From: Pelosinus fermentans DSM 17108
GTDB taxonomy: Bacteria > Bacillota > Negativicutes > DSM-13327
Assembly: GCF_000271485.2 (NCBI RefSeq)
Contig: NZ_AKVN02000001.1
Span: 2,050,001-2,114,000, forward strand
DNA length: 64,000 nt
Reading direction: 5' to 3'
Part shown: piece by piece, positions 27,945 to 37,664 of the stretch
Numbering within the stretch: the stretch's first letter is position 1
Layout: each line of letters opens with the position of its first letter
The notes under the pieces: model-generated
Seen by the model: only the letters and a program-made list of their open reading frames with translations
Databases searched by the model: none
What the model was told of the DNA's origin: nothing
Translations under genes and position numbers: made by a program

Positions 27945-28472
27945 ATGAGAAAAAAACTGTTTATTACGTTGCTGGTACTTTTAGTCTTTGCAGGAGTTTG
28001 GTATGTTGGGTTCTCCGAGAAAGAGCCAACACCACAACCACAGGCACCAGATGAAAAGATTGATGTAAAAGTGGGAAAGAATTCACCATCTTTTACTCTT
28101 GACAGCTTGGCAGGCAATCAAGTTACTGTTGGGAAAACCGGCAGGATTACTGTCATAAATTTCTGGGCTACCTGGTGTCCGCCTTGTTTAGAAGAAATGC
28201 CTGAATTAGAGAAGTTTGCTAAGAAAAATCAGCAAAAGGTGCAATTTTATGCTGTTAATTTGCAAGAATCTCAAGAAAATGTAAGGGGTTTTATGAATAA
28301 GCATAATTATACCATGCCCGTCCTATTAGATAAAGACGGCATGGTTGCTAAACAATTTCAAATTACTGCAATCCCCACTACGATCATAGTGGATAAAAAC
28401 GGTATTATAAAACATCGGCAATCTGGGGCGATGACCATGAATCAGCTAGATGGCATCATAAACAGTTTGTAG
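27945..28472 (+). CDS. TlpA/ResA-like thiol-disulfide oxidoreductase
   Basis: A 175-residue protein with an N-terminal membrane anchor (residues 5-22) and an external thioredoxin fold. The active site is NFWATWCPPC (Cys78, Cys81). The cis-proline loop is TAIPTTIIVD. It acts outside the membrane, reducing or oxidising cysteines, often in cytochrome c maturation. The CcdA gene nine bases downstream would supply electrons from cytoplasmic thioredoxin. Confidence 0.92.
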   Translation: MRKKLFITLLVLLVFAGVWYVGFSEKEPTPQPQAPDEKIDVKVGKNSPSFTLDSLAGNQVTVGKTGRITVINFWATWCPPCLEEMPELEKFAKKNQQKVQFYAVNLQESQENVRGFMNKHNYTMPVLLDKDGMVAKQFQITAIPTTIIVDKNGIIKHRQSGAMTMNQLDGIINSL

Positions 28473-28480
28473 GGGATGAC

Positions 28481-29206
28481 ATGGATTATAATGAAGTTAC
28501 TTTAGTAACAGCTTTTATTGCTGGTACCATTTCTTTTTTATCTCCTTGCGTACTACCTTTACTGCCTACGTATATGGCATTTCTGACAGGAGCAGAATCC
28601 GGGAAATTGCAGGATGATAATCTTGTTAACACATGGCCGTTTTTGCTGCGCATAAGTTGTTTTCTAAGTGGACTTAGCCTGGTATTTATAATGATGGGTG
28701 CTACGGCGTCTTATTTTGGACAGCTGTTTCTGGATTATCAAGACGCGATTCGCCAAATCGGTGCAATCTTCATGGTGATTATGGGAATTCATTTATTAGG
28801 AATTGTAAAGTTAGAATGGTTAGAACGGGAATATCGCCCGTTATTACAACATACCTTTCAGGGGCCGATTGGCGCATTTATTTTGGGGGTGGCTTTTACG
28901 GCAGGCTGGACTCCCTGCACGGGTCCAATTCTAGCTTCTATTTTAGTATATGCAAGTACCACCATCACCCTTAGTCAGGGGGCCTTCTTGCTGTTTGTCT
29001 ATTCATTAGGATTTTCAGTACCTTTTTTATTAATGGCTTTGTTCTTTAAAAACTATTTTTTCCGGATCAAAGTCGTTATGAAATGGCTGCCGTATTTACA
29101 GGGACTATCAGGTGTAATGCTTATTATCATTGGTATAATGCTTTACTTCAATCTAATTCAAAGGGTACTGGGCATCTTTTTAGGATTTGAAGGATTTCAA
29201 TCGTAA
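28481..29206 (+). CDS. ccdA: CcdA-type cytochrome c biogenesis / thiol transport protein
   Basis: A 241-residue, six-helix membrane protein. The two electron-carrying cysteines lie in helices 1 and 4 (SFLSPCVLPLLPTY and AGWTPCTGPILAS). It passes reducing power across the membrane to the partner TlpA-like protein encoded just upstream. The pair is probably one operon. Confidence 0.93.
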   Translation: MDYNEVTLVTAFIAGTISFLSPCVLPLLPTYMAFLTGAESGKLQDDNLVNTWPFLLRISCFLSGLSLVFIMMGATASYFGQLFLDYQDAIRQIGAIFMVIMGIHLLGIVKLEWLEREYRPLLQHTFQGPIGAFILGVAFTAGWTPCTGPILASILVYASTTITLSQGAFLLFVYSLGFSVPFLLMALFFKNYFFRIKVVMKWLPYLQGLSGVMLIIIGIMLYFNLIQRVLGIFLGFEGFQS

Positions 29207-29328
29207 AAACTAAGCACTAGAGCATTTATTTATGTGGAAGGAATATTTACAAGAAGGTAGAAAAGATACACATAGATAGCGTGGGATTGAACAAAGGAAA
29301 CGGAGTTATTATTCTAGGAGGTGGTTTG

Positions 29329-30468
29329 GTGAAAAATAGTATTTTAATCGTTGATGATCTGACTTTCAATCGAAAGCAAATTAAAGCAGTATTAAAAGAT
29401 ATGCAGCAGATTGAATTCTATGATGCGGAAGATGGATTTCAAGCGATTAAAGAAGTTGAAGATAATGATATTGATTTGATCATATTAGATTTAATGATGC
29501 CAGGAAAAGATGGATTTGATGTACTTAGAGAATTAAAAGCTGATGATAAATATAAAGATATTCCAATTATTGTCTATTCAGGAATGGATAATATAGATAG
29601 CGTAAATCAAGCATTAGAATTAGGTGCTTATGATTATTTTTCCAAACCCCTGACATTGGAGCAAATCCAATTTGTCGTTCCGGTAAAAGTTAAAAATGCA
29701 CTGGACAGTTATGTTCAGCGCAAAGCGTTACTGCGTATGCATGAAAAGATGAAGTTAGAATTAATGCTGGCAAATGTTTTGCAGCAAACATTAATAGCAA
29801 CCTCAAAAAAAGGGCCACTGGCTGATATGTATGGTAAGTATCTTTCTTGTGATGAAATTGGTGGAAACTTTTATGAGTGTGTACAATATGAAGAAAGTAT
29901 CTGGTTTATTATGGCTGATGTATCAAGCCATGGGGTAGCGGCAGCCATGATTGCCTCGATGATTAAAGTGGATTTTACGAATTCGATTAAGTACTTATCT
30001 TGTCCAGCAGAAGTTTTGCGTCATATGAATGCTACTTTCTATTCTATGATGCAAGGGGATTATTCTTTTACTGCTGTTGTGGGCAAAAGGCAAGGCAATG
30101 TTCTTGCATTTGCTAATGCTGGCCATAGCCATCCTATGGTTTATACACATGAAACAAATCACGTACATGTACTCTATTCAAAGGATAAGCCTGTCGGCCT
30201 TGTGGAGAAGGCAGAATATAATTCCCATAAGATTAAAATTAGTACAGAAGATATTATTTTTCTTTATACAGATGGATTATTTAATACCCGGGAACAATAT
30301 GATATGGAAATGAATTATCAGGATTTAAGCGGTTGTTTTATGAACTATAAGCATATCATTCAAGAGAACCCGGAAGAGTTCTTTAATGTCGTGTTACGGT
30401 TATTTGCAGGAATTACGGATGAAAAAGTAATTGATGATGTTTCCTTGATGTTGATTAAAATCCATTAG
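29329..30468 (+). CDS. Response regulator fused to PP2C-type phosphatase (RsbU-like)
   Basis: A 379-residue protein. The N-terminal receiver (ILIVDDLTFNRKQ, phospho-acceptor in DLIILDLMMPGKDG, and the K in FSKPLT) is linked to a SpoIIE/PP2C phosphatase (GDEIGGNFYECV, MADVSSHGVAAAMIASM, IIFLYTDGLFN). Such proteins act on anti-sigma-antagonist switches. I chose GTG 29329, preceded by AGGAGGTGG; an upstream GTG would add an unlikely N-terminus. No partner kinase or antagonist is adjacent. Confidence 0.9.
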   Translation: MKNSILIVDDLTFNRKQIKAVLKDMQQIEFYDAEDGFQAIKEVEDNDIDLIILDLMMPGKDGFDVLRELKADDKYKDIPIIVYSGMDNIDSVNQALELGAYDYFSKPLTLEQIQFVVPVKVKNALDSYVQRKALLRMHEKMKLELMLANVLQQTLIATSKKGPLADMYGKYLSCDEIGGNFYECVQYEESIWFIMADVSSHGVAAAMIASMIKVDFTNSIKYLSCPAEVLRHMNATFYSMMQGDYSFTAVVGKRQGNVLAFANAGHSHPMVYTHETNHVHVLYSKDKPVGLVEKAEYNSHKIKISTEDIIFLYTDGLFNTREQYDMEMNYQDLSGCFMNYKHIIQENPEEFFNVVLRLFAGITDEKVIDDVSLMLIKIH

Positions 30469-30523
30469 CTTGTGGATGAGTTGTGTTTTAGAATTACCAG
30501 ACACAAGTAATAAAGTGAATTGT

Positions 30524-30556
30524 AAAAATAACTTAGCATTTTGTTAAGTTATTTTT
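30524..30556 (+). terminator. Terminator after the RsbU-like gene
   Basis: AAAAATAACTTA (30524-30535) and TAAGTTATTTTT (30545-30556) form a 12-bp stem with a T-rich end. The following 235 bases hold an AT-rich stretch with TTGACT near 30638 and the AGGAGGGG ribosome site for galK. Confidence 0.85.
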
Positions 30557-30790
30557 ATTTATAAAAAAGTTATCGGAAAAAACTGAAAAATACGGCAATG
30601 GAAAAGGAATTTACCAAAAAATAGCGAATACAGTATTTGACTTAATAAAACGTTTAAAAAAGTATTGTGATCATCCATAGAGAGACGATTTATTTTCCTT
30701 AAGAGATATACAGCGTATTCTCGTTCTTTGCTTGTAACCATATAGATCTGTTTTACGAGAACACAATCTATTCATTAGGAGGGGTTAGTC

Positions 30791-31963
30791 ATAAATATTC
30801 TTCAATTTAAGGATAGATTTCACAAAGAATATGGAAGTAGTAGCAATCAGTCAAAGCATTGCTTTTTCTCACCTGGCAGAGTGAACTTAATTGGTGAGCA
30901 TATTGATTATAATGGTGGTTATGTATTTCCAGCAGCCTTATCGTTAGGGATTTATGGTGCACTACGTTTTCGTTCAGACAACCTAATTCAGCTGAAATCC
31001 ACAAATACATCGCTGGAGGTCTCTGTTGATCTAAAAAAGCCCATTGCATTTAATGAAGAAGACCGTTGGGCTAATTATCCTAAAGGCGTAATTAAGCAAT
31101 TACTGGATGATGGATATTCGCTAAAAGGGTGTGATATTCTGGTTTCAGGTAACCTTCCTGATGGAGCAGGTCTTTCTTCTTCTGCAGCTCTCCTAGTGCT
31201 AATAGCCTTTATGCTACGTTATGCTGGCGGAGAAACCACTATAGATAAGGTTGAATTGGCGAAGTTCTGCCAACAGGTAGAAAATCGATTTATGGGAGTT
31301 AATTGTGGAATTATGGATCAATTTTCAGTGGCGATGGGAAAGCAAGACCATGCTATATTACTGGATTGTGATACTCTACAATATAAATATACCCCTTTTG
31401 TATTAGGAGAATATAGTTTAGTTATTATGAATACCAATAAGAAACGAGAATTAGCAGATTCAAAATATAATCAACGCCGAAGCGAATGCGAAACAGTTTT
31501 AGGGATTATACGAGAGCATCGTCAAGTGGTGAGTCTTTGTCAAGTATCTTTTGAGGATGTAGAAAAATATGTGAAAGATGATGTATTGCAGCGTAGGGCG
31601 CGTCATGTCATTTCGGAAAACCGTCGAGTCTTATTAGCCGTTGAACTTCTAAGCCAAGGGGATATTATAGGTTTTGCGAATCTTATGACTCAGTCTCATA
31701 TATCTTTAAAGAATGATTATGAAGTAACAGGTTTAGAATTAGATACAATCGTTGAATGTGCTCTTAAGAGGGCTGGGTGTATTGGTGCACGTATGACAGG
31801 AGCTGGATTTGGCGGTTGTGCTATTGCATTGGTTGCAACTGATCAATTAGAAGCATTCACAGTGACAGTAAATCAGGAATATGAACAAAAGACAGGTTTG
31901 AAACCGGACTTTTATGTGGCAAGAATTTCAGATGGTGTAAAAGCCATTGCCTGCTCTGGGTAA
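30791..31963 (+). CDS. galK: Galactokinase, probably starting at an ATA codon
   Basis: GalK phosphorylates galactose with ATP. Motifs are SPGRVNLIGEHIDYNGGYVF, LPDGAGLSSSAAL, GIMDQFSVAMG and RMTGAGFGGCAI. The first canonical in-frame start is GTG 30881, inside the PGR-V-NLIGEH motif, which would remove about 30 essential residues. Reading upstream gives (I)NILQFKDRFHKEYG from an ATA at 30791, six bases after AGGAGGGG, and a normal length of 390 residues. I therefore place the start there. Next genes are the ROK regulator and a galactose-type ABC transporter. Confidence 0.9.
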   Translation: MNILQFKDRFHKEYGSSSNQSKHCFFSPGRVNLIGEHIDYNGGYVFPAALSLGIYGALRFRSDNLIQLKSTNTSLEVSVDLKKPIAFNEEDRWANYPKGVIKQLLDDGYSLKGCDILVSGNLPDGAGLSSSAALLVLIAFMLRYAGGETTIDKVELAKFCQQVENRFMGVNCGIMDQFSVAMGKQDHAILLDCDTLQYKYTPFVLGEYSLVIMNTNKKRELADSKYNQRRSECETVLGIIREHRQVVSLCQVSFEDVEKYVKDDVLQRRARHVISENRRVLLAVELLSQGDIIGFANLMTQSHISLKNDYEVTGLELDTIVECALKRAGCIGARMTGAGFGGCAIALVATDQLEAFTVTVNQEYEQKTGLKPDFYVARISDGVKAIACSG

Positions 31964-32166
31964 GATTGGATATTGATAGTGACTACGCAAAGGATTTCTC
32001 AATATTCCTAATTGTGAAAAAATATTGCCGGTGATAAGAGCAGGAAGTTGCATAAATGTTAAATCAGGGGAGTGTTGGCAATAAACTGAAATGATTTAAA
32101 CATTGTGCTACACTCTTGGATCATAAGAATTTTAATGGTGTGCGCCACTAAAGGGTAGGGGATAGA

Positions 32167-33378
32167 GTGGAAAATATTATAGCAAATAGTTTTAAATTAG
32201 GAAGCAGTAATGATGCATTAACGTTGAATGTGATTCGACGCCAGGGACCCATATCCAGGGTGGAAATTTCCAAAATGACAGGTTTAACTCCGCCGACGGT
32301 TACTAATATTACAACAAAGTTACTAGAATTGGGTTTGATAGCGGAAGATCGAATTGGGGAGTCCAGTGGTGGGCGTCGTCCATTATTATTAAAAATTAAT
32401 AGTCTTTTGGCTACTGTTATTATTGTATATATTCGCTCTGAAAAAATGATTGGATATGTGATAAACCCTGAGTTTCAATGTCAATTAGAAGACAGTAGAA
32501 ATATAAAAGGCAAAAAAGAAGATGAAATTTTAAGGATGTTGCTGGATATTATTAGCGATTGTCGTAAAAGAGCTGTTGTTCCTGTGCTTGCCGTAGGAGT
32601 TGTGGTTCGCGGTCCAGTGAGAAGAAAAGATGGAATTGCTGTATTTGTGCCTAATATTGGCTGGCGGAACACACCTTTAAAAGGGATTATAGAGGAACAT
32701 ATTGGCTTACCTGCTTTTATTGAAAATGATGTGAAAGCATTAAGCAATGGTGAATATTATTATGGATCAGTAAAAGATGCCGAAAGTATGATTTTATTAA
32801 AAGTTAGTCATGGTATTGGCGGCGGTATTATCTTTAATGGCAGTCTTTATCGCGGTGTCAATGATAGTGCCGGTGAAGTGGGTCATACGACAATTGACGT
32901 TGCGGGTCCTATATGCAGTTGTGGGAATTACGGGTGTTTAGAAGCTTTAGCTTCAGAGAATGCGTTAGTCGATGCAGTAGCGAAAGCGATTAAGGAAGGG
33001 CAAAGCTCTATTATTTACGACATGGTAAAGGGCGAGTTGAAAGATTTGGCTCCCGAGGTTATTTATAAGGCCGCAGATGCTGGTGATGAGTTAGCGATTC
33101 GTATGTTAGGACAGGTAGCAAGATATTTGGGCATTGGCATTGCAAATCTTGTTAATACTTTTAATCCTGAAATTCTTATAATTGGCGGAGGTATAGTGAG
33201 AGGACGTCAATATATTGAAGATATAGTTAGACAAACCGTTGAAGATCGATCTTTTGAAAGTTCTAGCAATGTTTTAGAAATTAGTTTTTTAACTACGACA
33301 ACAGAAAATACACTAAAAGGTGCAGCTGATATTGTATTTGCTGAAATCACAGAATCAATATGGCTGGGTCAGCGGTAA
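32167..33378 (+). CDS. ROK family transcriptional regulator
   Basis: A 403-residue NagC/XylR-type repressor. The N-terminal winged helix (ISRVEISKMTGLTPPTVTNITTKLLELGL) is followed by a ROK sugar-binding domain with the zinc motif CSCGNYGCLE and GHTTID. It likely binds galactose or a phosphorylated sugar and controls galK and mglBAC around it. The start is GTG with a GTAGGGG site. A 200-base gap precedes it, where no clear operator was seen by eye. Confidence 0.9.
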   Translation: MENIIANSFKLGSSNDALTLNVIRRQGPISRVEISKMTGLTPPTVTNITTKLLELGLIAEDRIGESSGGRRPLLLKINSLLATVIIVYIRSEKMIGYVINPEFQCQLEDSRNIKGKKEDEILRMLLDIISDCRKRAVVPVLAVGVVVRGPVRRKDGIAVFVPNIGWRNTPLKGIIEEHIGLPAFIENDVKALSNGEYYYGSVKDAESMILLKVSHGIGGGIIFNGSLYRGVNDSAGEVGHTTIDVAGPICSCGNYGCLEALASENALVDAVAKAIKEGQSSIIYDMVKGELKDLAPEVIYKAADAGDELAIRMLGQVARYLGIGIANLVNTFNPEILIIGGGIVRGRQYIEDIVRQTVEDRSFESSSNVLEISFLTTTTENTLKGAADIVFAEITESIWLGQR

Positions 33379-33473
33379 TTTCTAATGGTGGCACTATTAT
33401 AAGACCAAGAGTACGTATTCTGGGTTTTATAATCTGTAATATCCACACTAAATTATTGGAGGAGGGTTAAACT

Positions 33474-34499
33474 ATGAAAAAAAACTGGAAGGGACTTATG
33501 ATGGCAACGCTCTTAGCTGGGGCATTGGTAGCTGGATGTTCGAGCTCAACGCCACCTGCAGCAGATGCAGACAAAGGTGGTAAAAATTTAATTGGTGTCG
33601 CAATCTATAAATTTGATGACACATTTATGAGTGGTGTACGAAGTGCCATTTCCAAGGCTGCTGAAGGTAAGGCCCAATTGGAAATCGTTGACAGTCAGAA
33701 CTCCCAGCCAACTCAGAACGATAAAGTTGATTTATTTATTAACAAAAAAGCAAAAGCTCTTGCCATTAATCCAGTTGATCGCAATGCGGCAGGTGTAATT
33801 ATTGATAAAGCAAAAGCTGCGAATATTCCTGTAGTATTCTTAAACCGTGAACCTTTGCCAGAAGATATGAAAAAGTGGGATAAGGTATATTATGTGGGAG
33901 CCAAGGCTGAGCAATCCGGAATTATGGAAGGTCAATTAGTAGTAGACTACTTTAAAGCTCATCCTACCAAAGATGGGGTTATCCGTTATGTTATGTTAAA
34001 AGGTGAGCCAGGTCATCAAGATGCTGAAATGCGTACTAAATTTGCTATTAAAGCAATTGAAGATGCAGGTTTAAAAGTTGAAAAAGTAGCTGAAGATACT
34101 GCCATGTGGGATCGTGTAAAAGGTCAAGAAAAAATGGCGGCATTCTTAGCAGCGCATGGGGACAAAATTGATGTTGTGCTTGCAAATAATGATGATATGG
34201 CTTTAGGCGCTATCGAAGCATTAAAAGCTAAAGGGTATTTTAAAGATGGTAAATTCATGCCTGTAGTTGGTGTTGATGCTACTGCTCCTGCATTAAAGGC
34301 TTTGGAAGAAGGTACACTTTATGGTACCGTTTTAAATGATGCTAATAATCAGGGAAAAGCTACTTTTAATCTTACTGATGTATTGGCTCAAGGTCAGACT
34401 CCTAGTAAGGAAAACACCGGGTATACGATTACAGATGGCAAGTATGTCTGGATTGATTATAAAAAGATTACGAAAGAAAACATGAACGAAGCTAAGTAA
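33474..34499 (+). CDS. mglB: Galactose/glucose-binding lipoprotein
   Basis: A 341-residue periplasmic-type binding protein with a lipobox (GALVAGCSSS, cysteine about residue 22). The mature domain has IGVAIYKFDDTFMSGVR, NPVDRNAAGVIIDKAK and ANNDDMALGAIEALKA, the MglB pattern for D-galactose and glucose, including Asp and Asn ligands. It is anchored outside the membrane by Lgt. It heads the mglBAC operon, with GGAGG before the ATG and a hairpin after the stop. Confidence 0.93.
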   Translation: MKKNWKGLMMATLLAGALVAGCSSSTPPAADADKGGKNLIGVAIYKFDDTFMSGVRSAISKAAEGKAQLEIVDSQNSQPTQNDKVDLFINKKAKALAINPVDRNAAGVIIDKAKAANIPVVFLNREPLPEDMKKWDKVYYVGAKAEQSGIMEGQLVVDYFKAHPTKDGVIRYVMLKGEPGHQDAEMRTKFAIKAIEDAGLKVEKVAEDTAMWDRVKGQEKMAAFLAAHGDKIDVVLANNDDMALGAIEALKAKGYFKDGKFMPVVGVDATAPALKALEEGTLYGTVLNDANNQGKATFNLTDVLAQGQTPSKENTGYTITDGKYVWIDYKKITKENMNEAK

Positions 34500-34525
34500 A
34501 TTTCTTTTTTGGGATCAAACTTTTT

Positions 34526-34571
34526 AAAATGGCAAGGGTTAATGCATCTCGGATCGTACCCTTGCCATTTT
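34526..34571 (+). terminator. Intercistronic hairpin between mglB and mglA
   Basis: AAAATGGCAAGGGT (34526-34539) pairs with ACCCTTGCCATTTT (34558-34571). It sits between the binding-protein and ATPase genes. Partial termination or mRNA protection here would explain the excess of binding protein normal for such systems. Confidence 0.75.
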
Positions 34572-34622
34572 GATTACTAAGGGATAGTAAAATGCCTTTG
34601 AGAGAAAGAGAGGCGCTCAATA

Positions 34623-36140
34623 ATGACAGAACTTGAATTTTTACTTGAAATGAATAACATCTCTAAAGAATTTCCGGGTGTTAAAGCTCTTGACGATGTA
34701 ACGCTTAAGGTTAGGCCTGGTACTGTACACGCTCTCATGGGAGAAAACGGTGCAGGAAAATCAACGTTAATGAAATGCCTTTTTGGAATTTATAAACAAG
34801 ATGCTGGTGAAATTATCTTAAACCAGCAAAAGCTAGAAATACATAATTCTAAAGATGCATTGAATTATGGTATATCCATGATTCATCAGGAATTGCATCC
34901 TGTTCCTCATCGAGATGTGATGGAAAATGTATGGTTAGGACGTTTTCCTATGACTGGTTTTGGTCCTTTTCAATTTGTAGACCATAAAAAAATGTATGCT
35001 GATACTACTGCTTTATTTCAACAATTGGAAATTGATATTGATCCTAATGCGCTGGTTAAAACTCTATCAGTATCGAAAGTGCAGTCTATTGAAATTGCTA
35101 AAGCTGTATCCTTTAATGCGAAAATCATCGTGATGGATGAACCAACATCTTCGTTGACTGGCAATGAGGTGGAACAGTTATTTAAGATTATACGTGACTT
35201 ACGAAAAAGAGGAGTTTCGATCATTTATATATCTCATAAAATGGAAGAAATTCTCCAAATATCAGATGACGTTACAATTATGCGGGATGGTAAATATATT
35301 GGTACCTGGAATGCTTCGGAGCTGACTACTGACTTAATTATTTCTAAGATGGTTGGACGTGATCTTACCCAGCGCTTTCCAGAGCGCAGTAATGTACCTG
35401 GTGAAGTGGTGCTGCGGGTAGAAAATCTTACGTCACCTAATCCCCGGTCCTTTAAAAAAATTACCTTTGATCTGCGAAAAGGCGAAGTACTTGGAATCAG
35501 CGGACTTGTAGGTGCCCAACGTACGGAGCTGGTAGAAGCAATTTTTGGATTGCGTACTATAGCAGAAGGCAAATTTATTTTGAATGGAAAAGAGGTTAAA
35601 ATTAAGTCGCCGGCAGATGCCAAGAAATATAAAATTGCTTTACTTACGGAAGAACGACGTGTTACAGGAATCTTTCCGGTTTTATCGATCGTGGAAAATA
35701 CAGCGATTGCTGATCTGAATGCGTATCAAACTTCGTATTTCTTTCTAAACGAGAAAAAGATGAAAGAAGATACAGCAAAGAGTATTGAGAAACTTAGAAT
35801 AAAAACACCTTCGATCAAGGAGCTGATAAAGAATCTGTCCGGGGGGAATCAGCAAAAAGTTTTAATCGGACGATGGTTGCTTACTGATCCGGATATATTG
35901 CTGCTTGATGAGCCAACCCGTGGTATTGACGTTGGTGCAAAATTTGAAATTTACACGATTATTACAGAGCTTGCCAAGCAAGGGAAAAGTATCATCATGA
36001 TATCTTCTGAAATGCCTGAAATCTTAGGGATGTCGGATCGAATCATGGTAATGTGTGAGGGACGACTTACGGGCATATTGGATCAAAAGAATGCTACTGA
36101 GCGAGAAATCATGCGCCATGCAACCTTATATTTGGCGTGA
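34623..36140 (+). CDS. mglA: Galactose ABC transporter, fused double ATPase
   Basis: A 505-residue protein with two ATP-binding domains. The first has Walker A GENGAGKST, a degenerate signature, and Walker B IIVMDEPTSSLT. The second has a degenerate Walker A (GLVGAQRTEL), the signature LSGGNQQKVLIGRWL and Walker B LLLDEPTRGIDV. This is the MglA/RbsA plan for monosaccharide import. It follows mglB after a hairpin and precedes mglC by 16 bases. Confidence 0.95.
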   Translation: MTELEFLLEMNNISKEFPGVKALDDVTLKVRPGTVHALMGENGAGKSTLMKCLFGIYKQDAGEIILNQQKLEIHNSKDALNYGISMIHQELHPVPHRDVMENVWLGRFPMTGFGPFQFVDHKKMYADTTALFQQLEIDIDPNALVKTLSVSKVQSIEIAKAVSFNAKIIVMDEPTSSLTGNEVEQLFKIIRDLRKRGVSIIYISHKMEEILQISDDVTIMRDGKYIGTWNASELTTDLIISKMVGRDLTQRFPERSNVPGEVVLRVENLTSPNPRSFKKITFDLRKGEVLGISGLVGAQRTELVEAIFGLRTIAEGKFILNGKEVKIKSPADAKKYKIALLTEERRVTGIFPVLSIVENTAIADLNAYQTSYFFLNEKKMKEDTAKSIEKLRIKTPSIKELIKNLSGGNQQKVLIGRWLLTDPDILLLDEPTRGIDVGAKFEIYTIITELAKQGKSIIMISSEMPEILGMSDRIMVMCEGRLTGILDQKNATEREIMRHATLYLA

Positions 36141-36156
36141 AAAAGGAGGTTAAAAA

Positions 36157-37170
36157 ATGAACTTTGATACGAAAAAATTGAATGAATTCTTTTTGCAATA
36201 TGCAATCTATGGTGTCCTAATCGTTCTTATCATAGCAATTGCCATCTATAATTCAAATTTTTTATCAATTAATACCCTGCGTGATATTTTAATGCAGTCT
36301 TCCACTCGGGTAATTATTGCTCTCGGTGCTGGCTTTGTATTGATAACAGCAGGCGTTGATCTTTCTGCCGGACGTGTTGTAGGTTTGGCTGCTGTATTAT
36401 CCGGTTCTATGCTGCAAATCGCAGATTACTCGCGACGGTTTTTTCCAAACCTGCCTGATTTGCCAATCTGGATCCCGATTCTCGTGGCTGTTATTGGTGG
36501 TCTGATTGTAGGTATACTCAATGGATGGATTGTGGCTAAATTTAGTGTACCACCGTTTATTGCAACATTGGGTACTTACGTTATGGTTTATGGCGTAAAT
36601 TCGATTTACTTTGATATGAAGCCTAATGAATCACAGCCAATTGGTGGTCTACGGCCTGACTTTACAATCATCGGCTCGGGATCAATTGGTACTGGTCCCT
36701 ATTCGATTCCCTATATAGTACTGATAGCCCTGATCGTATCGTTTGTAGTTTGGGTAATCTTTAACAAAACAAAGCTAGGTAAAAATATGTATGCTATTGG
36801 CGGTAATATCAATGCTGCCAAAGTTTCAGGAATTAATGTTGGTCTTAATTTGATTATGATCTATGCAATTGCCGGGGCGCTTTATGGCTTTGCTGGTGTA
36901 TTGGAGGCTGCAAGAACAGGTGGCGCGACTAACAATTATGGTAACATGTATGAATTAGATGCCATTGCTGCTTGTGTCGTAGGTGGTGTTTCTACAACTG
37001 GCGGTATTGGCACAGTGCCAGGTATACTGGTAGGAGTTGTGATTTTTACTGTTATTAACTATGGTTTAACCTTTGTTGGAATGAACCCTTATTGGCAGCT
37101 TATTATAAAAGGTCTCATTATTGTCTCGGCGGTTGCAGTAGATATTCGAAAATATATTTCCAAAACCTAA
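36157..37170 (+). CDS. mglC: Galactose ABC transporter permease
   Basis: A 337-residue permease of the ribose/galactose type with about ten membrane helices. Family motifs include SSTRVIIALGAGFVLITAGVDLSAG near the N-terminus, FSVPPFIATLGTYV in the middle, and GNINAAKVSGINV followed by AACVVGGVSTTGGIG. AAGGAGG precedes the ATG. It forms the channel for MglA and MglB. Downstream lies a terminator at 37266-37306. Confidence 0.95.
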   Translation: MNFDTKKLNEFFLQYAIYGVLIVLIIAIAIYNSNFLSINTLRDILMQSSTRVIIALGAGFVLITAGVDLSAGRVVGLAAVLSGSMLQIADYSRRFFPNLPDLPIWIPILVAVIGGLIVGILNGWIVAKFSVPPFIATLGTYVMVYGVNSIYFDMKPNESQPIGGLRPDFTIIGSGSIGTGPYSIPYIVLIALIVSFVVWVIFNKTKLGKNMYAIGGNINAAKVSGINVGLNLIMIYAIAGALYGFAGVLEAARTGGATNNYGNMYELDAIAACVVGGVSTTGGIGTVPGILVGVVIFTVINYGLTFVGMNPYWQLIIKGLIIVSAVAVDIRKYISKT

Positions 37171-37265
37171 GAAAAACGCTCCGCGTCCTTTTAAGAGAAG
37201 ACCTTTTGAACGCGAAGACACGAAGGATAGGAGAACACGAAGTAATTTATAAACGTTTGCCATGA

Positions 37266-37306
37266 AAAAACAAAGTGACTACCGATTGGCAGCCACTTTG
37301 TTTTTT
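37266..37306. terminator. Terminator after mglC
   Basis: AAACAAAGTG-type left arm pairs with CACTTTGTTTTTT on the right around the accgattggc loop region. It lies 95 bases after mglC and before the convergent small genes. The bases between mglC and this stem (about 37171-37250) carry a degenerate repeat-like stretch with GAACGCGAAG and GGAGAACACGAAG. Confidence 0.8.
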
Positions 37307-37332
37307 ATTGATTGTATGTATTACAGTTTATA

Positions 37333-37629
37333 TCAAAAGGGATTAAAGGAAAAAAGGCTGGAAGTAGAATTAACATAAAGAACTTTCTGCTTTCGTTTTT
37401 TTGTTATTGGTGTGTGTCTAGCGTAGTTATACAACAACTCAGTTGTTATTTCAGGATAGAGTGTACCATCTGGTCTTTGGATTTGATCTTCTGCCATCCA
37501 TTTTTTTATATCTGATATGGTAAATTGGGTAGGTAACATTTCAGCATCAACTGCTAATTTCATATCCTCAATCAGAGATGCTTCACACAATACAAGAGAC
37601 TCTGCTTTTTTGTCCTGGTTTGATTCCAT
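37333..37629 (-). CDS. Hypothetical protein, 98 aa
   Basis: A small protein starting MESNQDKKAESLVLCEASL. It has a central ISDIKKWMAEDQIQRPDGTLYPEITTE segment that looks like an alpha-helical domain. AAGGAG is well spaced before the ATG. It follows the gene at 37665-38117 by 35 bases on the same strand, so they probably form a two-gene operon. I do not recognise it. Confidence 0.6.
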   Translation of the reverse strand: MESNQDKKAESLVLCEASLIEDMKLAVDAEMLPTQFTISDIKKWMAEDQIQRPDGTLYPEITTELLYNYARHTPITKKRKQKVLYVNSTSSLFSFNPF

Positions 37630-37664
37630 AATATGAATTCTCCTTTCTAGTAAGGGTTCTTTTA

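Noticed and set aside
30881-30883. GTG 30881 as the galactokinase start
   Set aside because: It lies within the conserved PGR-V-NLIGEH motif, has no ribosome site, and would remove about 30 residues found in the family.
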